DNA of 37,897 nt, taken from IMG/VR virus record IMGVR_UViG_3300043427_001251, positions 1-37,897 of that record. The stretch is one strand, 5' to 3'. Shown here in pieces: positions 1-7,461 of the stretch. Source of the DNA: a virus. The translations under genes and the position numbers were made by a program. How positions within the stretch are numbered: the first letter of the stretch is position 1; every line of letters starts with the position of its first letter. A model generated the notes under the pieces. The model saw only the letters and a list, made by a program, of their open reading frames with translations. It did no database searches and was not told where the DNA came from.

Positions 1-3000
1 TTAAGAAATATCGTGAATTGTTAGTGTTTCTACCTTCACCAAATACAAAACCCCATCGGTCCGTACCATTTACAGCTACATCGGTTGTAAAATAGTATAC
101 TCCAGACCCAATTGTTCCTGGTATAGCAGCATCTTTTCCATAAACATAATACTCACCATTTGTCGGCGTTCCATCTGGCGGAACTCCATCATACATAGTT
201 GTGGGTTTATCTGCTAATAATGATGATGATGGGAAAATTACCAATAAAGCACCACCACCACTAACACCAGAAGTATTTACATAAGAACCGCTTATAGCCC
301 TTAACGAATCCATACTTTGACTTGTAACCAATGTTAAAACTCTACTACCAAGTCCAGCTGGAGTTGTGTATGAAGAAACACCTATGGTTCCGGTTACTAA
401 ATATGCTAAAATAGAACCACTTGTTAAAGCAATACCATCTGCGTCAGGATCACCAAGAGCGGAAATCATCTGAGCTTCAGTAGTAATAGATGACCCAGCG
501 GTGTGATGATAAATATAAACAACGGGTGAACCCGCCACGGGTTCTGCAATAATTAATTGTCTATTAAAATTAACTTGGTTATTATAAGCGTCAAATACAC
601 TTGCGGTGTAAGACAAAGTAACACCATCGTTTATGTCTACACTATTTTTTAACAAATATGAAGAACTTGCTGCGTTTTGAGGAACTGCTGACATAGAAAT
701 TGCAGATAGTCCACTTAACGACATTGAAAATGGGGTAGCAACTTCAGGGTCAGTCAAAGTAACTGTTACAAGTGTTGTATTAGTTGTAACGGGCGCAGTT
801 AAATTTGCATTTGCAAAACTTGCGGTTGGGTTTAAGTTATTAGTTACACTAATATTAATATCACCACTACCACTTTGATATATATCATTCCAAAATATTC
901 TAGCTGTAAACGAATTACCTTCGGTTGGTAATGATACTGAACCGCTAAAATTTTGATTTATACTCAATACAGCCGTAGTTGGATGAATTGTAATTACACC
1001 ATACGCATCTGATGCTGAGAAGTTAGTAGCCGTTGGGTTTCCAATCCCAGCTGGATATGATACGCTTGCACTAGCAGCAGAACCACTACCATCTACATCT
1101 CTTGTTATAAAGTTACCACTCACAGCAGATTCTACTACATAGTAAGTGCTTGGATTTAACAAAGAACCACTACTTGCTTGAGAAATAGTAATAGTATTTA
1201 AATATGAACCTGTTCGGATTTGGTGTGTGTCTTTGATACTTGCGGTGTACCCATAGGTCCCTGCCGCTAAATTACTAGCTGCATAGATACCAAATATATT
1301 AGAACCATCATATGAACTTGATAGTGAAGCAGCCCCAGCTCCCGTTAGTGTAAATGTCTGAACACTTAATGCGTCACTTTCAGCGTCTGTCCAAGTTAAT
1401 CTTGTTAGTCGTGTTCCTGTGGTTGCTAAGTTTGTGTTTTGATTGTCCGTATCTGGATTATTCAAACTTACAGTTGGAGCATTGTTAACTGCAATGTTAA
1501 TTGTAATAGAACTACTACCCACATTATTATATTGGTCTCTCCAAGTAACCGTTGGTGTTATAGTTCCTGGAAACGAACCACCGGCAGAACCACTAATACC
1601 TATGCCAGTAACACTTAAATTTCCAACAGCGTTTATGTTAACTCTTGCGTCTGATGATGTGAATGATGCTACCACAGCGGAATTGTATGGCGGTGAATAT
1701 GTCACTCCTAAATCACCTTGAGTACCACTTCTACCATTTGTACTTGTGTAAATCAAATTACCACTCACAGCAGTTTCTATAACATAGAATGTGCCATTTG
1801 TTGTTAAAGTACCAAGAGGTGCTTGAGCAATTACAAACGAGTGTGCTTTAGTTCCGGTAGCAAATCCGTGAACATCCTTGATACTTGCAGTAAAGGAATA
1901 TGTAGCTGCTGTTAAATTAGCACTTGCGGTTATTAAGTAGTTATTACCACTTCTATTTGCAGTTATACTAGCACCATTAGCAACTTGGAAATTAAATGTT
2001 CCGTGGTCTAATGTATCACTTTCTACATCAGTCCAAGTTAGGGTTGATAGGGTATTTCCGGGTCTAGCGCCATTTGTGTTTAAGTTAGCTGAAGTATCGG
2101 AGAAAGAACCCGTTGGTCCTGCGTTGTTAACGATGTATAAAGTATGGTCTCTATATTGTTTTGTTGTTTCAAAATCAGTTTGAGACGCAGTAATTTGAAT
2201 TGCAATTGTGTTACTTCCGGATTTAGCTGAACCGCTGATATTTGAATCAACTTCAAGTGCGAGTGATGTAGAGCCAGTATATATTGTGGTTCCGTTTGTA
2301 AATCTAATAAATCCACTTGGAACTGAATTAACTTCCCACATTTGAGATACGCCAGTTGATGTAAATGTAACATCACTCACGGTTCTACCATTAGAGTTTG
2401 TAGTCAGATTGTTTCCAGCAACAGCAGATTCAGTAACATAATAAGTTGAATTATTACCACCAATAGTAGTAGCACTATGAGCTGAAATTGGAATGTATAC
2501 AAATCCGGAACCAGTAGTAGTTGCAAATGCGTCGGTAACGGTAGCTAAATAAACATAGTTATCAGCTACATCTGAATTTAAGAAAACACTATTTTTACGA
2601 GTAATAAGTCCCGAACTATTTACTTGGAATGGGTTTACAGTAGGGTCGTATAAAGAAGTTCCACCCAATGATGAAGTTAAGTTTACCGATGGATTTGAAC
2701 TTAAATAAACATTAGAAATTGTAAATGCACCAAATGTAATAGTATTACCTTCAGTATCCGTAGCGGTAATCAATCCAACTGAATAACCAGCGGATGAACT
2801 TTCGGGAACTGCTGACATTGTTTGGTCGTTGATGATTGGAGCTGCGTTTGAACCCCCACCACCACCAAAACCACTTGCAGCAGCAGATGCAGATACACCT
2901 TGAATAAAATGTGTAGAACTTGTGTCTAAAGTTATTACATTACTTGAAATTGTAATTCCAAGACCGGCTGTGTAAGTTTCACCACCACCTGTACCAAATC

Positions 3001-3340
3001 CAGCAGCCGCAGCAGATGCAGAGGTTAAGTACCCTAACTCTGAAATTTGAGCAGATGAACTAATAGTTCCCGGAGAAACACTACCGGAAACAAATGCACC
3101 TACACTAACCTCAACGGCTGTAAGTCGTGATGATATTGATGATGAAATTGGTGGAAACGTAGTTTCTCTAAATCTATTATTTGAAATAATAGAATTTGCT
3201 TGGAATGGGGAAATTGTGGTTGGTTTGTTAGTAATAACACTACCATTCCAATCAACAGACAATTGCGCCGATGATGATATTACACCACCAAGAAATGTGC
3301 CTTCAAATGAACCACTAAAAGACCCTGTGTAATCGGCCAT
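1..3340 (-). CDS. Large repeat-built tail fibre/adhesin-like protein (3' end outside window)
   Basis: The frame opens at an ATG (bases 3338-3340) and stays open for 1113 codons to the left edge, so the C-terminus is missing. The N-terminus (MADYTGSFSGSFEG) and following Ser/Ala/Gly-rich stretches with ISSSAQ motifs resemble phage fibre and structural proteins. The body has three repeats of about 215 residues. Each carries a YYVxESAVSGN-type strand (near bases 1120, 1770 and 2430), and two carry LTWTDxESDxL and YTASIKDxH motifs, which looks like cadherin- or Ig-like beta-sandwich repeats. It is probably exposed on the virion and used for adsorption; that role is inferred. It lies downstream of phoH, with its own promoter-like box. 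No chaperone or cleavage domain is visible in the part present. Confidence 0.75.
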   Translation of the reverse strand, partial: MADYTGSFSGSFEGTFLGGVISSSAQLSVDWNGSVITNKPTTISPFQANSIISNNRFRETTFPPISSSISSRLTAVEVSVGAFVSGSVSPGTISSSAQISELGYLTSASAAAAGFGTGGGETYTAGLGITISSNVITLDTSSTHFIQGVSASAAASGFGGGGGSNAAPIINDQTMSAVPESSSAGYSVGLITATDTEGNTITFGAFTISNVYLSSNPSVNLTSSLGGTSLYDPTVNPFQVNSSGLITRKNSVFLNSDVADNYVYLATVTDAFATTTGSGFVYIPISAHSATTIGGNNSTYYVTESAVAGNNLTTNSNGRTVSDVTFTSTGVSQMWEVNSVPSGFIRFTNGTTIYTGSTSLALEVDSNISGSAKSGSNTIAIQITASQTDFETTKQYRDHTLYIVNNAGPTGSFSDTSANLNTNGARPGNTLSTLTWTDVESDTLDHGTFNFQVANGASITANRSGNNYLITASANLTAATYSFTASIKDVHGFATGTKAHSFVIAQAPLGTLTTNGTFYVIETAVSGNLIYTSTNGRSGTQGDLGVTYSPPYNSAVVASFTSSDARVNINAVGNLSVTGIGISGSAGGSFPGTITPTVTWRDQYNNVGSSSITINIAVNNAPTVSLNNPDTDNQNTNLATTGTRLTRLTWTDAESDALSVQTFTLTGAGAASLSSSYDGSNIFGIYAASNLAAGTYGYTASIKDTHQIRTGSYLNTITISQASSGSLLNPSTYYVVESAVSGNFITRDVDGSGSAASASVSYPAGIGNPTATNFSASDAYGVITIHPTTAVLSINQNFSGSVSLPTEGNSFTARIFWNDIYQSGSGDINISVTNNLNPTASFANANLTAPVTTNTTLVTVTLTDPEVATPFSMSLSGLSAISMSAVPQNAASSSYLLKNSVDINDGVTLSYTASVFDAYNNQVNFNRQLIIAEPVAGSPVVYIYHHTAGSSITTEAQMISALGDPDADGIALTSGSILAYLVTGTIGVSSYTTPAGLGSRVLTLVTSQSMDSLRAISGSYVNTSGVSGGGALLVIFPSSSLLADKPTTMYDGVPPDGTPTNGEYYVYGKDAAIPGTIGSGVYYFTTDVAVNGTDRWGFVFGEGRNTNNSRYFL

Positions 3341-3369
3341 ACAAGTTCTCCAACTCTTAATAAAATAGT

Positions 3370-3396
3370 ATCTCTAATCAATAAATAGTTAGAGAT
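3370..3396. promoter_or_regulatory. 8-bp perfect inverted repeat around a promoter-like box
   Basis: ATCTCTAA (3370-3377) and TTAGAGAT (3389-3396) are perfect reverse complements. The 11-base loop holds, on the minus strand, TATTTATT (3380-3387), the box found upstream of many genes here. It lies between the phoH stop and the adhesin start. It could be an operator over a promoter or an RNA hairpin at the end of the phoH transcript. No U-tract follows, so an intrinsic terminator is unlikely. Confidence 0.5.
3380..3387 (-). promoter_or_regulatory. Putative late promoter box TATTTATT for the adhesin gene
   Basis: Minus strand TATTTATT, 39 bases upstream of the ATG at 3340. It matches the TAYTTATW box found before about a dozen genes in this window. 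The role is inferred from repeated position only. Confidence 0.4.
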
Positions 3397-3409
3397 TAAA
3401 CATAACTTA

Positions 3410-4066
3410 TTAGAAAGAATATAATAGTCTTAAAACTTCATCAAGAGCTTCGTGTCGGTGATTATCTTTTAAATTAACCGTGTATACAAATCTTGATTCT
3501 TTTAATTTAGCAACATCGTGTACTGCTGAATCGTTTGAAAACTTTAAATCAATTTGTTGAGCGTCACCTGTAAGAATCATACGAGACCCCTTACCCAATC
3601 TACCCAATACCATTGCTAATTGTGTTTTAGTTAAGTTTTGAAACTCATCTACTATACATACACAATTATCAAAAGTTCTACCACGAAAATGTGTTAAAGA
3701 AACCAATTCAATGTTTTCTTCTTTTTCCATTTTTTCAAGGACAATCCACTTATCGTATACCTTTTTCATATTAGAACGGATTGGTACTAACCAAGGTTCC
3801 ATTTTTTCTTCCAAAGAACCAGGTAAAAATCCATTGTCCTCATTAGATACAGTAGGTCTCGTGATAACAATTTTGTTGATTTCTCTTTTGAAATACAAAT
3901 CCAATGCAATCTGAACTGCGAGTAGGGTTTTACCACTACCAGCTTTTCCTAAAATAAAATTAAATGGATGTTCAAGGATTTGTGATTTTGCGTGTTTTTG
4001 TTCATCGGATAAATTAATTGAAAATTTAATATCACCTTTTGGAACTCGTTTTTCCGTATTCTCCAT
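3410..4066 (-). CDS. phoH: PhoH-like P-loop ATPase
   Basis: A 218-residue PhoH-family ATPase. The Walker A motif GKAGSGKT is at residues 40-47, a Walker B-like IVDEFQNLT starts near residue 138, and the LTGDAQQ sensor motif lies near 165-171. The conserved RPT...GFLPG...EKM stretch of the family is at residues 70-90. PhoH-like genes are common in T4-like and marine phages, but their function in phage is not settled; links to phosphate stress, RNA processing and toxin-type RNase/helicase action have been suggested. The ATG at 4064-4066 follows an AAAGGG leader. A strong terminator separates it from the capsid gene upstream and it has its own promoter-like box, so it appears to be a separate transcription unit. 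Confidence 0.93.
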   Translation of the reverse strand: MENTEKRVPKGDIKFSINLSDEQKHAKSQILEHPFNFILGKAGSGKTLLAVQIALDLYFKREINKIVITRPTVSNEDNGFLPGSLEEKMEPWLVPIRSNMKKVYDKWIVLEKMEKEENIELVSLTHFRGRTFDNCVCIVDEFQNLTKTQLAMVLGRLGKGSRMILTGDAQQIDLKFSNDSAVHDVAKLKESRFVYTVNLKDNHRHEALDEVLRLLYSF

Positions 4067-4105
4067 AAACCCTTTATAGATAAATTATTATTATAAAACC
4101 TTTAG

Positions 4106-4113
4106 TATAAGTA
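4106..4113 (-). promoter_or_regulatory. Putative late promoter box TACTTATA for phoH
   Basis: Minus strand GATACTTATA, 39 bases upstream of the phoH ATG and just downstream of the capsid terminator. It fits the TAYTTATW series. Its place right after a terminator strengthens the promoter reading. Confidence 0.5.
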
Positions 4114-4123
4114 TCTTGGGTAT

Positions 4124-4154
4124 AATAAAAAAAGGGGGTCCGAAGACCCCCTTT
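4124..4154 (-). terminator. Strong intrinsic terminator after the major capsid gene
   Basis: On the minus strand, AAAGGGGGTC (4145-4154) pairs perfectly over 10 bp with GACCCCCTTT (4131-4140). The loop is TTCG closed by a C-G pair, the very stable cUUCGg tetraloop. A run of seven T follows. It lies 25 bases after the capsid stop codon, a textbook rho-independent terminator for abundant capsid mRNA. Confidence 0.95.
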
Positions 4155-4179
4155 AGATTACTCGTTGTTCTAACGATTA

Positions 4180-5829
4180 TTATTGTCCAACAGTCTCAAG
4201 ACCGTGAACGAATACTTTACCGTAGAACTCACCACGAATCATTTCCTTCGCGTAACGAGTCATTACACCCTTACGAGGTTGGAAGTTTTTCGGGTCGTAC
4301 ACAAGAGGAGTCATAATCAATGGGATGTATGGAGCGTAAACAGCACCAGTCTCAAGGAATTGAGCACCTTTGAAGCCCATAAGAATCATATTTGATTGCA
4401 TGTATGGGTTCTTGTAAACAGTGTAGCGGTTAGCGAATGAACCTACTTGAGATACGCCCATTGCGAACTGCATTGCTTCACCTGTACCATTTGCGGTGTA
4501 TCCTGGAATAGACTCAAGGATAGTTGCAACATCAGGAGATACTACCAAGAAGTTTGCTCCACCTCTCATAGTCTTAGCGTGGATTTGGTTAGATACTCTC
4601 TGAAGAACAGTACCTAATGTAGCAAACCAAGTACCTTGGATGTATGCAGTGTAGTTAGCCGCAGATTGAGCGAATGATGAACCATTCCACTCGTAACCAA
4701 CTTTAGCCGACCAGTGACCAGTAGTCAATGCGTTTTGTTGTAACATATCCAAGATTTCAAGGTCAATTTCTTGTGAGATGTACTCTGACAACATTGAGGT
4801 TAATTCAGCTTCAGCGTCAATTGAGTGGTATGCGTTCAAGTCTTGAGCGAATTCTGGAGTCCATTGTGCCTTCAACTTACGAGTCTTAGCAACGATTGGA
4901 ATAGAACGAAGCTCTACGTTCAATTCAGGAATACCTAAATCGGTTTCTGGGTTTGCAGCGAAACCTGAAGTTGATTGTTCAAAGTCACCACGAGTGATAT
5001 CAGTTGGTTGCTTTTGGTACTTGATAACAACAGTGTCACCATTGTCAACATCACCCAATACAACAAACTTGACAACTTCAGTTGTAGAGTTGTAAGTAGT
5101 GAATTGTGGGTAGTAAGCAGTTACAGCATCACCAACTGGTTGGAACGCCTTAACACCATTTGAATCAAATCCGCTGATTGAAGACGCAGATACGCTCAAA
5201 GTGTGGATAGATACACCACCAGAAATACCTGGGTAGTTAACGTAAACTGATGCTGACCACGCGGTGTCAAAGTTGTAGTCTGATTCGCTTAATGAGCTAG
5301 TAGCTACGTTACTAGCACCAAGTGAACCATAACCTAACGCAGCAGATTGAGTTTCATTGATAGTGTAACCGAAACGACCGTCTCCGTAAAGACCACCAGT
5401 AGCATTTGAACCAGTTTCGGTGATACCGAATACTGAATCAGCTTGTGAGTTTTTACCAGAACCAGTAGTGAAACCTGGTTGACCTGTACCATACTTGAAG
5501 TCCAAGTAGAATACAAGACCCGAAGGTAAGTTCATAGGTTGAACCGAAACGAATTCTTTCGCTGCGATTTCAGAGAAGATACGGCGTACCAAAGGTAAAG
5601 CGACACCGCTCCACTCTTCAGAGTTTGCCGATGTACCTGTAGCAGATGCTTCAGATACTAATTGCTTTGCTTGGTTTTCAAGTAGAGTAGCCATTCCTGA
5701 CTTTTCAAAATCTGAAGATAAACCTTCTAAAAGACCAGTTTTAGCCCATTTAGATACGATACCTTTAGTCTCTTCAGACATTCTCTTGTTGAAACCAGCA
5801 GATTCAGCTAAAATGTTATTTACTTTCAT
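4180..5829 (-). CDS. 23: Major capsid protein, T4 gp23-like
   Basis: A 549-residue major head protein of the T4 gp23 (HK97-fold) family; T4 gp23 is 521 residues. VQPMNLPSGLVFYL matches the gp23 stretch VQPMNSPTGQVFAL. The middle QDLNAYHSIDAEAEL segment, the YKNPYM...GFKG segment and the late DPKNFQPRKGVMTRY segment also follow the family. Residues 58-61 read V-S-E/A, close to where T4 gp21 cuts gp23 (after Glu65), so a propeptide of about 60 residues is predicted. Further [L/I]-x-E sites occur earlier (ILAE at 6-9, LLE at 33-35). The ATG follows AAGGA and lies 30 bases after the scaffold stop. It is probably co-transcribed with the scaffold and ends at a strong terminator. Confidence 0.95.
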   Translation of the reverse strand: MKVNNILAESAGFNKRMSEETKGIVSKWAKTGLLEGLSSDFEKSGMATLLENQAKQLVSEASATGTSANSEEWSGVALPLVRRIFSEIAAKEFVSVQPMNLPSGLVFYLDFKYGTGQPGFTTGSGKNSQADSVFGITETGSNATGGLYGDGRFGYTINETQSAALGYGSLGASNVATSSLSESDYNFDTAWSASVYVNYPGISGGVSIHTLSVSASSISGFDSNGVKAFQPVGDAVTAYYPQFTTYNSTTEVVKFVVLGDVDNGDTVVIKYQKQPTDITRGDFEQSTSGFAANPETDLGIPELNVELRSIPIVAKTRKLKAQWTPEFAQDLNAYHSIDAEAELTSMLSEYISQEIDLEILDMLQQNALTTGHWSAKVGYEWNGSSFAQSAANYTAYIQGTWFATLGTVLQRVSNQIHAKTMRGGANFLVVSPDVATILESIPGYTANGTGEAMQFAMGVSQVGSFANRYTVYKNPYMQSNMILMGFKGAQFLETGAVYAPYIPLIMTPLVYDPKNFQPRKGVMTRYAKEMIRGEFYGKVFVHGLETVGQ

Positions 5830-5859
5830 TTTAATCCTTTTTTCTTTTTTGGTTTTTTA

Positions 5860-6867
5860 TTATTTAATCAAACCAGCTAACTTCTTAAATCTTTCAGCTA
5901 CTGCGTCACCTTCAGATAAAATCTTTTTAGGAGCTGCAGTTGACTTCATTGGTTTAGAAGCGAGTGATTCTTTAACAACTGTTTTCTTTTTTCTAGCGAC
6001 ATTTAAGTTTTCACCTAATGTAGCAAATACTAATTTTACTTCTCTCAAGTTTGAAGCTCTATCAAAGTTTTCAATTACTTTAACTTTTTGAGACTCGTTC
6101 AAATCAAAAGTTCTGAACAACTTGTTCGTGTAAAGAAGTTTTGCGTTAAGTAAGTTTACTTCGTTGATGGTTTTTCTCATAGACTGAATAGTCTTATAAG
6201 CTTCTTCCAATTCTTCTTTGTAACCTTCAGTAGCGTCTTCTTCTTCCTCGGTCATCTCTTCTTCGCCATTACCTTCCATTTCTTTCAAGGTACGGATGAT
6301 TTCGTTGATGTCAAGTTCTTCTTCATCTTCTTCAGATGTCATTTCATCTTCCATTTCATCTTCTTCAGATGTCATTTCATCTTCCATTTCATCTTCTTCA
6401 AATGCCATTTCTTCTTCATCGGAAGCCATTGCGTCTTCTAATTCTCTGATTACTGCTTCAAGGTCAAGGTCGTCCTCTTCGGTGTCTTCTTCTTCATCAC
6501 CGGTAAGTTCGTATTCTTCACCTTCTTCATCAGAGTCAGCAGCCATATCCATCTCTTCTTCAGCACCCATTTGGTCTTCTTCAGAATACATTTCATCCTC
6601 TTCTTCAGTCATATCTTCTTCAGCACCCATTTCAGCGTCAGCGGACATTTCATCCTCTTCTTCCATTGCAGGTACTTCAGCAGTCATCTCTTCCTCTTCT
6701 TCAGAAACTTCCTCATCGTCAAGTTCTTCTGCGAGTTTGTGAGACAACATAGACTGAATTCGTGGAGCAAATGCTTCTTCTAAAGCCAACTTAGCGTTAG
6801 CTAAAGCAGTTTCTTTTACGGCTTTTGCGTCAGCGATAGCTTCTTTGAGCAAATCTGATTTTGCCAT
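5860..6867 (-). CDS. Acidic prohead scaffold (core) protein, gp22-like
   Basis: A 335-residue protein directly before the capsid gene, the position of the T4 gene 22 scaffold. Residues about 45-215 are extremely Glu/Asp-rich, with Met-containing acidic repeats such as two copies of an 11-residue EMTSEED-type unit. The C-terminal third is a helical region (INEVNLLNAKLLYTNKLFR) followed by a basic tail ending FKKLAGLIK. The N-terminus MAKSDLLKEA contains an L-x-E/A site like gp21 cleavage sites. Scaffolds of this type fill the prohead, bind capsid subunits through a basic C-terminus and are destroyed by the prohead protease; that behaviour is inferred here. The ATG has an AGGAG ribosome site and a long leader with hairpins and two promoter-like boxes. 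Confidence 0.8.
   Translation of the reverse strand: MAKSDLLKEAIADAKAVKETALANAKLALEEAFAPRIQSMLSHKLAEELDDEEVSEEEEEMTAEVPAMEEEDEMSADAEMGAEEDMTEEEDEMYSEEDQMGAEEEMDMAADSDEEGEEYELTGDEEEDTEEDDLDLEAVIRELEDAMASDEEEMAFEEDEMEDEMTSEEDEMEDEMTSEEDEEELDINEIIRTLKEMEGNGEEEMTEEEEDATEGYKEELEEAYKTIQSMRKTINEVNLLNAKLLYTNKLFRTFDLNESQKVKVIENFDRASNLREVKLVFATLGENLNVARKKKTVVKESLASKPMKSTAAPKKILSEGDAVAERFKKLAGLIK
6325..6400 (-). repeat. 33-bp tandem repeat inside the scaffold gene
   Basis: Two copies of a 33-base unit (6325-6357 and 6358-6390) and a degenerate third start encode the 11-residue acidic unit in frame. Such repeats can expand or shrink and change scaffold length. Confidence 0.8.
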
Positions 6868-6897
6868 TTTAAACTCCTAAATTATTCTTCGGGGTAA

Positions 6898-6918
6898 TAA
6901 GGTTATTCGTGAACCTTA
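6898..6918 (-). promoter_or_regulatory. Leader stem-loop of the scaffold/capsid mRNA
   Basis: TAAGGTT (6898-6904) and AACCTTA (6912-6918) form a perfect 7-bp stem with a 7-base loop. It lies a few bases downstream of where the TATTTATA box at 6929-6936 would start transcription, and upstream of the AGGAG ribosome site. A 5'-terminal hairpin could stabilise this abundant mRNA. Confidence 0.5.
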
Positions 6919-6928
6919 ATAATACAAT

Positions 6929-6936
6929 TATAAATA
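6929..6936 (-). promoter_or_regulatory. Putative late promoter box TATTTATA for scaffold and capsid
   Basis: Minus strand TATTTATA, 61 bases upstream of the scaffold ATG in a 150-base non-coding gap. It is one of two boxes in this gap. Capsid genes need strong late transcription, so a doubled promoter is plausible. Confidence 0.5.
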
Positions 6937-6942
6937 AAGTTA

Positions 6943-6960
6943 TAGTCCATTAGGGGACTA
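6943..6960 (-). other. Small hairpin between the two promoter-like boxes
   Basis: TAGTCC (6943-6948) pairs with GGACTA (6955-6960) over 6 bp with a 6-base loop. It could be a weak terminator for the upstream unit or part of the leader of a transcript started at 6971-6978. No long U-tract follows. Confidence 0.35.
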
Positions 6961-6970
6961 CATTTTTAGT

Positions 6971-6978
6971 AATAAATA
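6971..6978 (-). promoter_or_regulatory. Second putative late promoter box TATTTATT before the scaffold gene
   Basis: Minus strand CATATTTATTAC, shortly after the stop of the bS21-like gene and 103 bases upstream of the scaffold ATG. It belongs to the same TAYTTATW series. Confidence 0.4.
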
Positions 6979-7017
6979 TGGGAACTTTTATTGAAACAAT
7001 AAAGTGTTTACCATTTA

Positions 7018-7269
7018 TTATTCTTGTTGTTGGCGTCGTGTCCACTCTTTACGGAGTGCTTGATTTCGTAGCTCTCTTTTTTCCGTAGTTGGTTTCACAT
7101 ATTCTCTATGTGATTTAATCCATTCAATTTTACCACTTTCTTTCATATTCTTTTTCCAGAATCGTAAAGCGGCTTCAATGTTGTTGTTTACTACCTTCAC
7201 AGCGTTGGGCTTTCCCACAATAACCATTTCGGCTTTTCTAACTTTTTTGAATTTTTTGTTTTCTTCCAT
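7018..7269 (-). CDS. bS21-like ribosomal protein
   Basis: With the ATG at 7267-7269 the product is 83 residues and strongly basic. The central part (VKVVNNNIEAALRFWKKNM) and the YVKPTTEKRE stretch align well with bacterial bS21, including the family's ALRRFKR and KPTTERK motifs. bS21 sits on the small ribosomal subunit next to the 16S rRNA 3' end and affects start-site choice. It is one of the ribosomal proteins known to be carried by phages. An open frame also extends to a TTG at 7299, but that TTG lies at the edge of the promoter-like box, so the ATG is preferred. The gene lies in the late head operon, between a small protein and the scaffold. Confidence 0.8.
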   Translation of the reverse strand: MEENKKFKKVRKAEMVIVGKPNAVKVVNNNIEAALRFWKKNMKESGKIEWIKSHREYVKPTTEKRELRNQALRKEWTRRQQQE

Positions 7270-7288
7270 AACTTGTTTTTTATATTGT

Positions 7289-7296
7289 AATAAATA
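7289..7296 (-). promoter_or_regulatory. Putative late promoter box TATTTATT for the bS21-like gene
   Basis: Minus strand GTATTTATTAC, 19 bases upstream of the ATG at 7269. A transcript from it would begin too late to include the TTG at 7299, which supports the ATG start. Confidence 0.45.
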
Positions 7297-7304
7297 CAAT
7301 TTTT

Positions 7305-7460
7305 TTAACTTAAATCATCAAGTCCATTTTTAAAATCAGAAAAAAGTTTCCCCAACTCTCTTTGAGTAGAAGGGGATAACTTTTTGATTTGTGGTAAGTT
7401 TTTCTTAATCATTTGAGAAAACTCAACTGATAGGTCTTGTAGGATGTTCATTTCGTTCAT
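7305..7460 (-). CDS. Small helical head-module protein, 51 residues
   Basis: An ATG at 7458-7460 opens 51 codons ending in TAA at 7305-7307. The product starts MNEMNILQDLSVEFSQMIKK and ends KNGLDDLS. It begins one base after the stop of the upstream multi-domain gene, the tight spacing typical of this operon, and fills an otherwise empty gap. It is predicted to be mostly helical, with no membrane segment or known motif. The place suggests a minor head or core protein, comparable to the small core proteins of T4 (gp67, gp68), but I do not recognise the family. It is supported by fit and codon phase only. Confidence 0.6.
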   Translation of the reverse strand: MNEMNILQDLSVEFSQMIKKNLPQIKKLSPSTQRELGKLFSDFKNGLDDLS

Positions 7461-7461
7461 C

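Noticed and set aside
1443-1721. Plus-strand frame with a membrane-like N-terminus
   Set aside because: It lies wholly inside the minus-strand adhesin frame, which is continuous for 1113 codons; no promoter or operon on the plus strand.
2080-2376. Minus-strand frame of 98 codons in another phase of the adhesin gene
   Set aside because: Low-complexity Leu/Gln-rich shadow of the real frame, which runs through it unbroken.
4116-4395. Plus-strand frames over the capsid 3' end and terminator
   Set aside because: Antisense to the well-supported capsid gene and crossing its terminator hairpin; no family resemblance.
6296-6742. Plus-strand open frame rich in Ser, opposite the acidic scaffold region
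   Set aside because: It is the antisense of GAA/GAT-rich codons, which read as Ser-rich on the other strand. It has no ribosome site and no neighbours on that strand.
7270-7299. TTG start extending the bS21-like protein by ten residues
   Set aside because: The TTG lies at the promoter-like box, has no ribosome site, and the extra residues are not part of the bS21 family.
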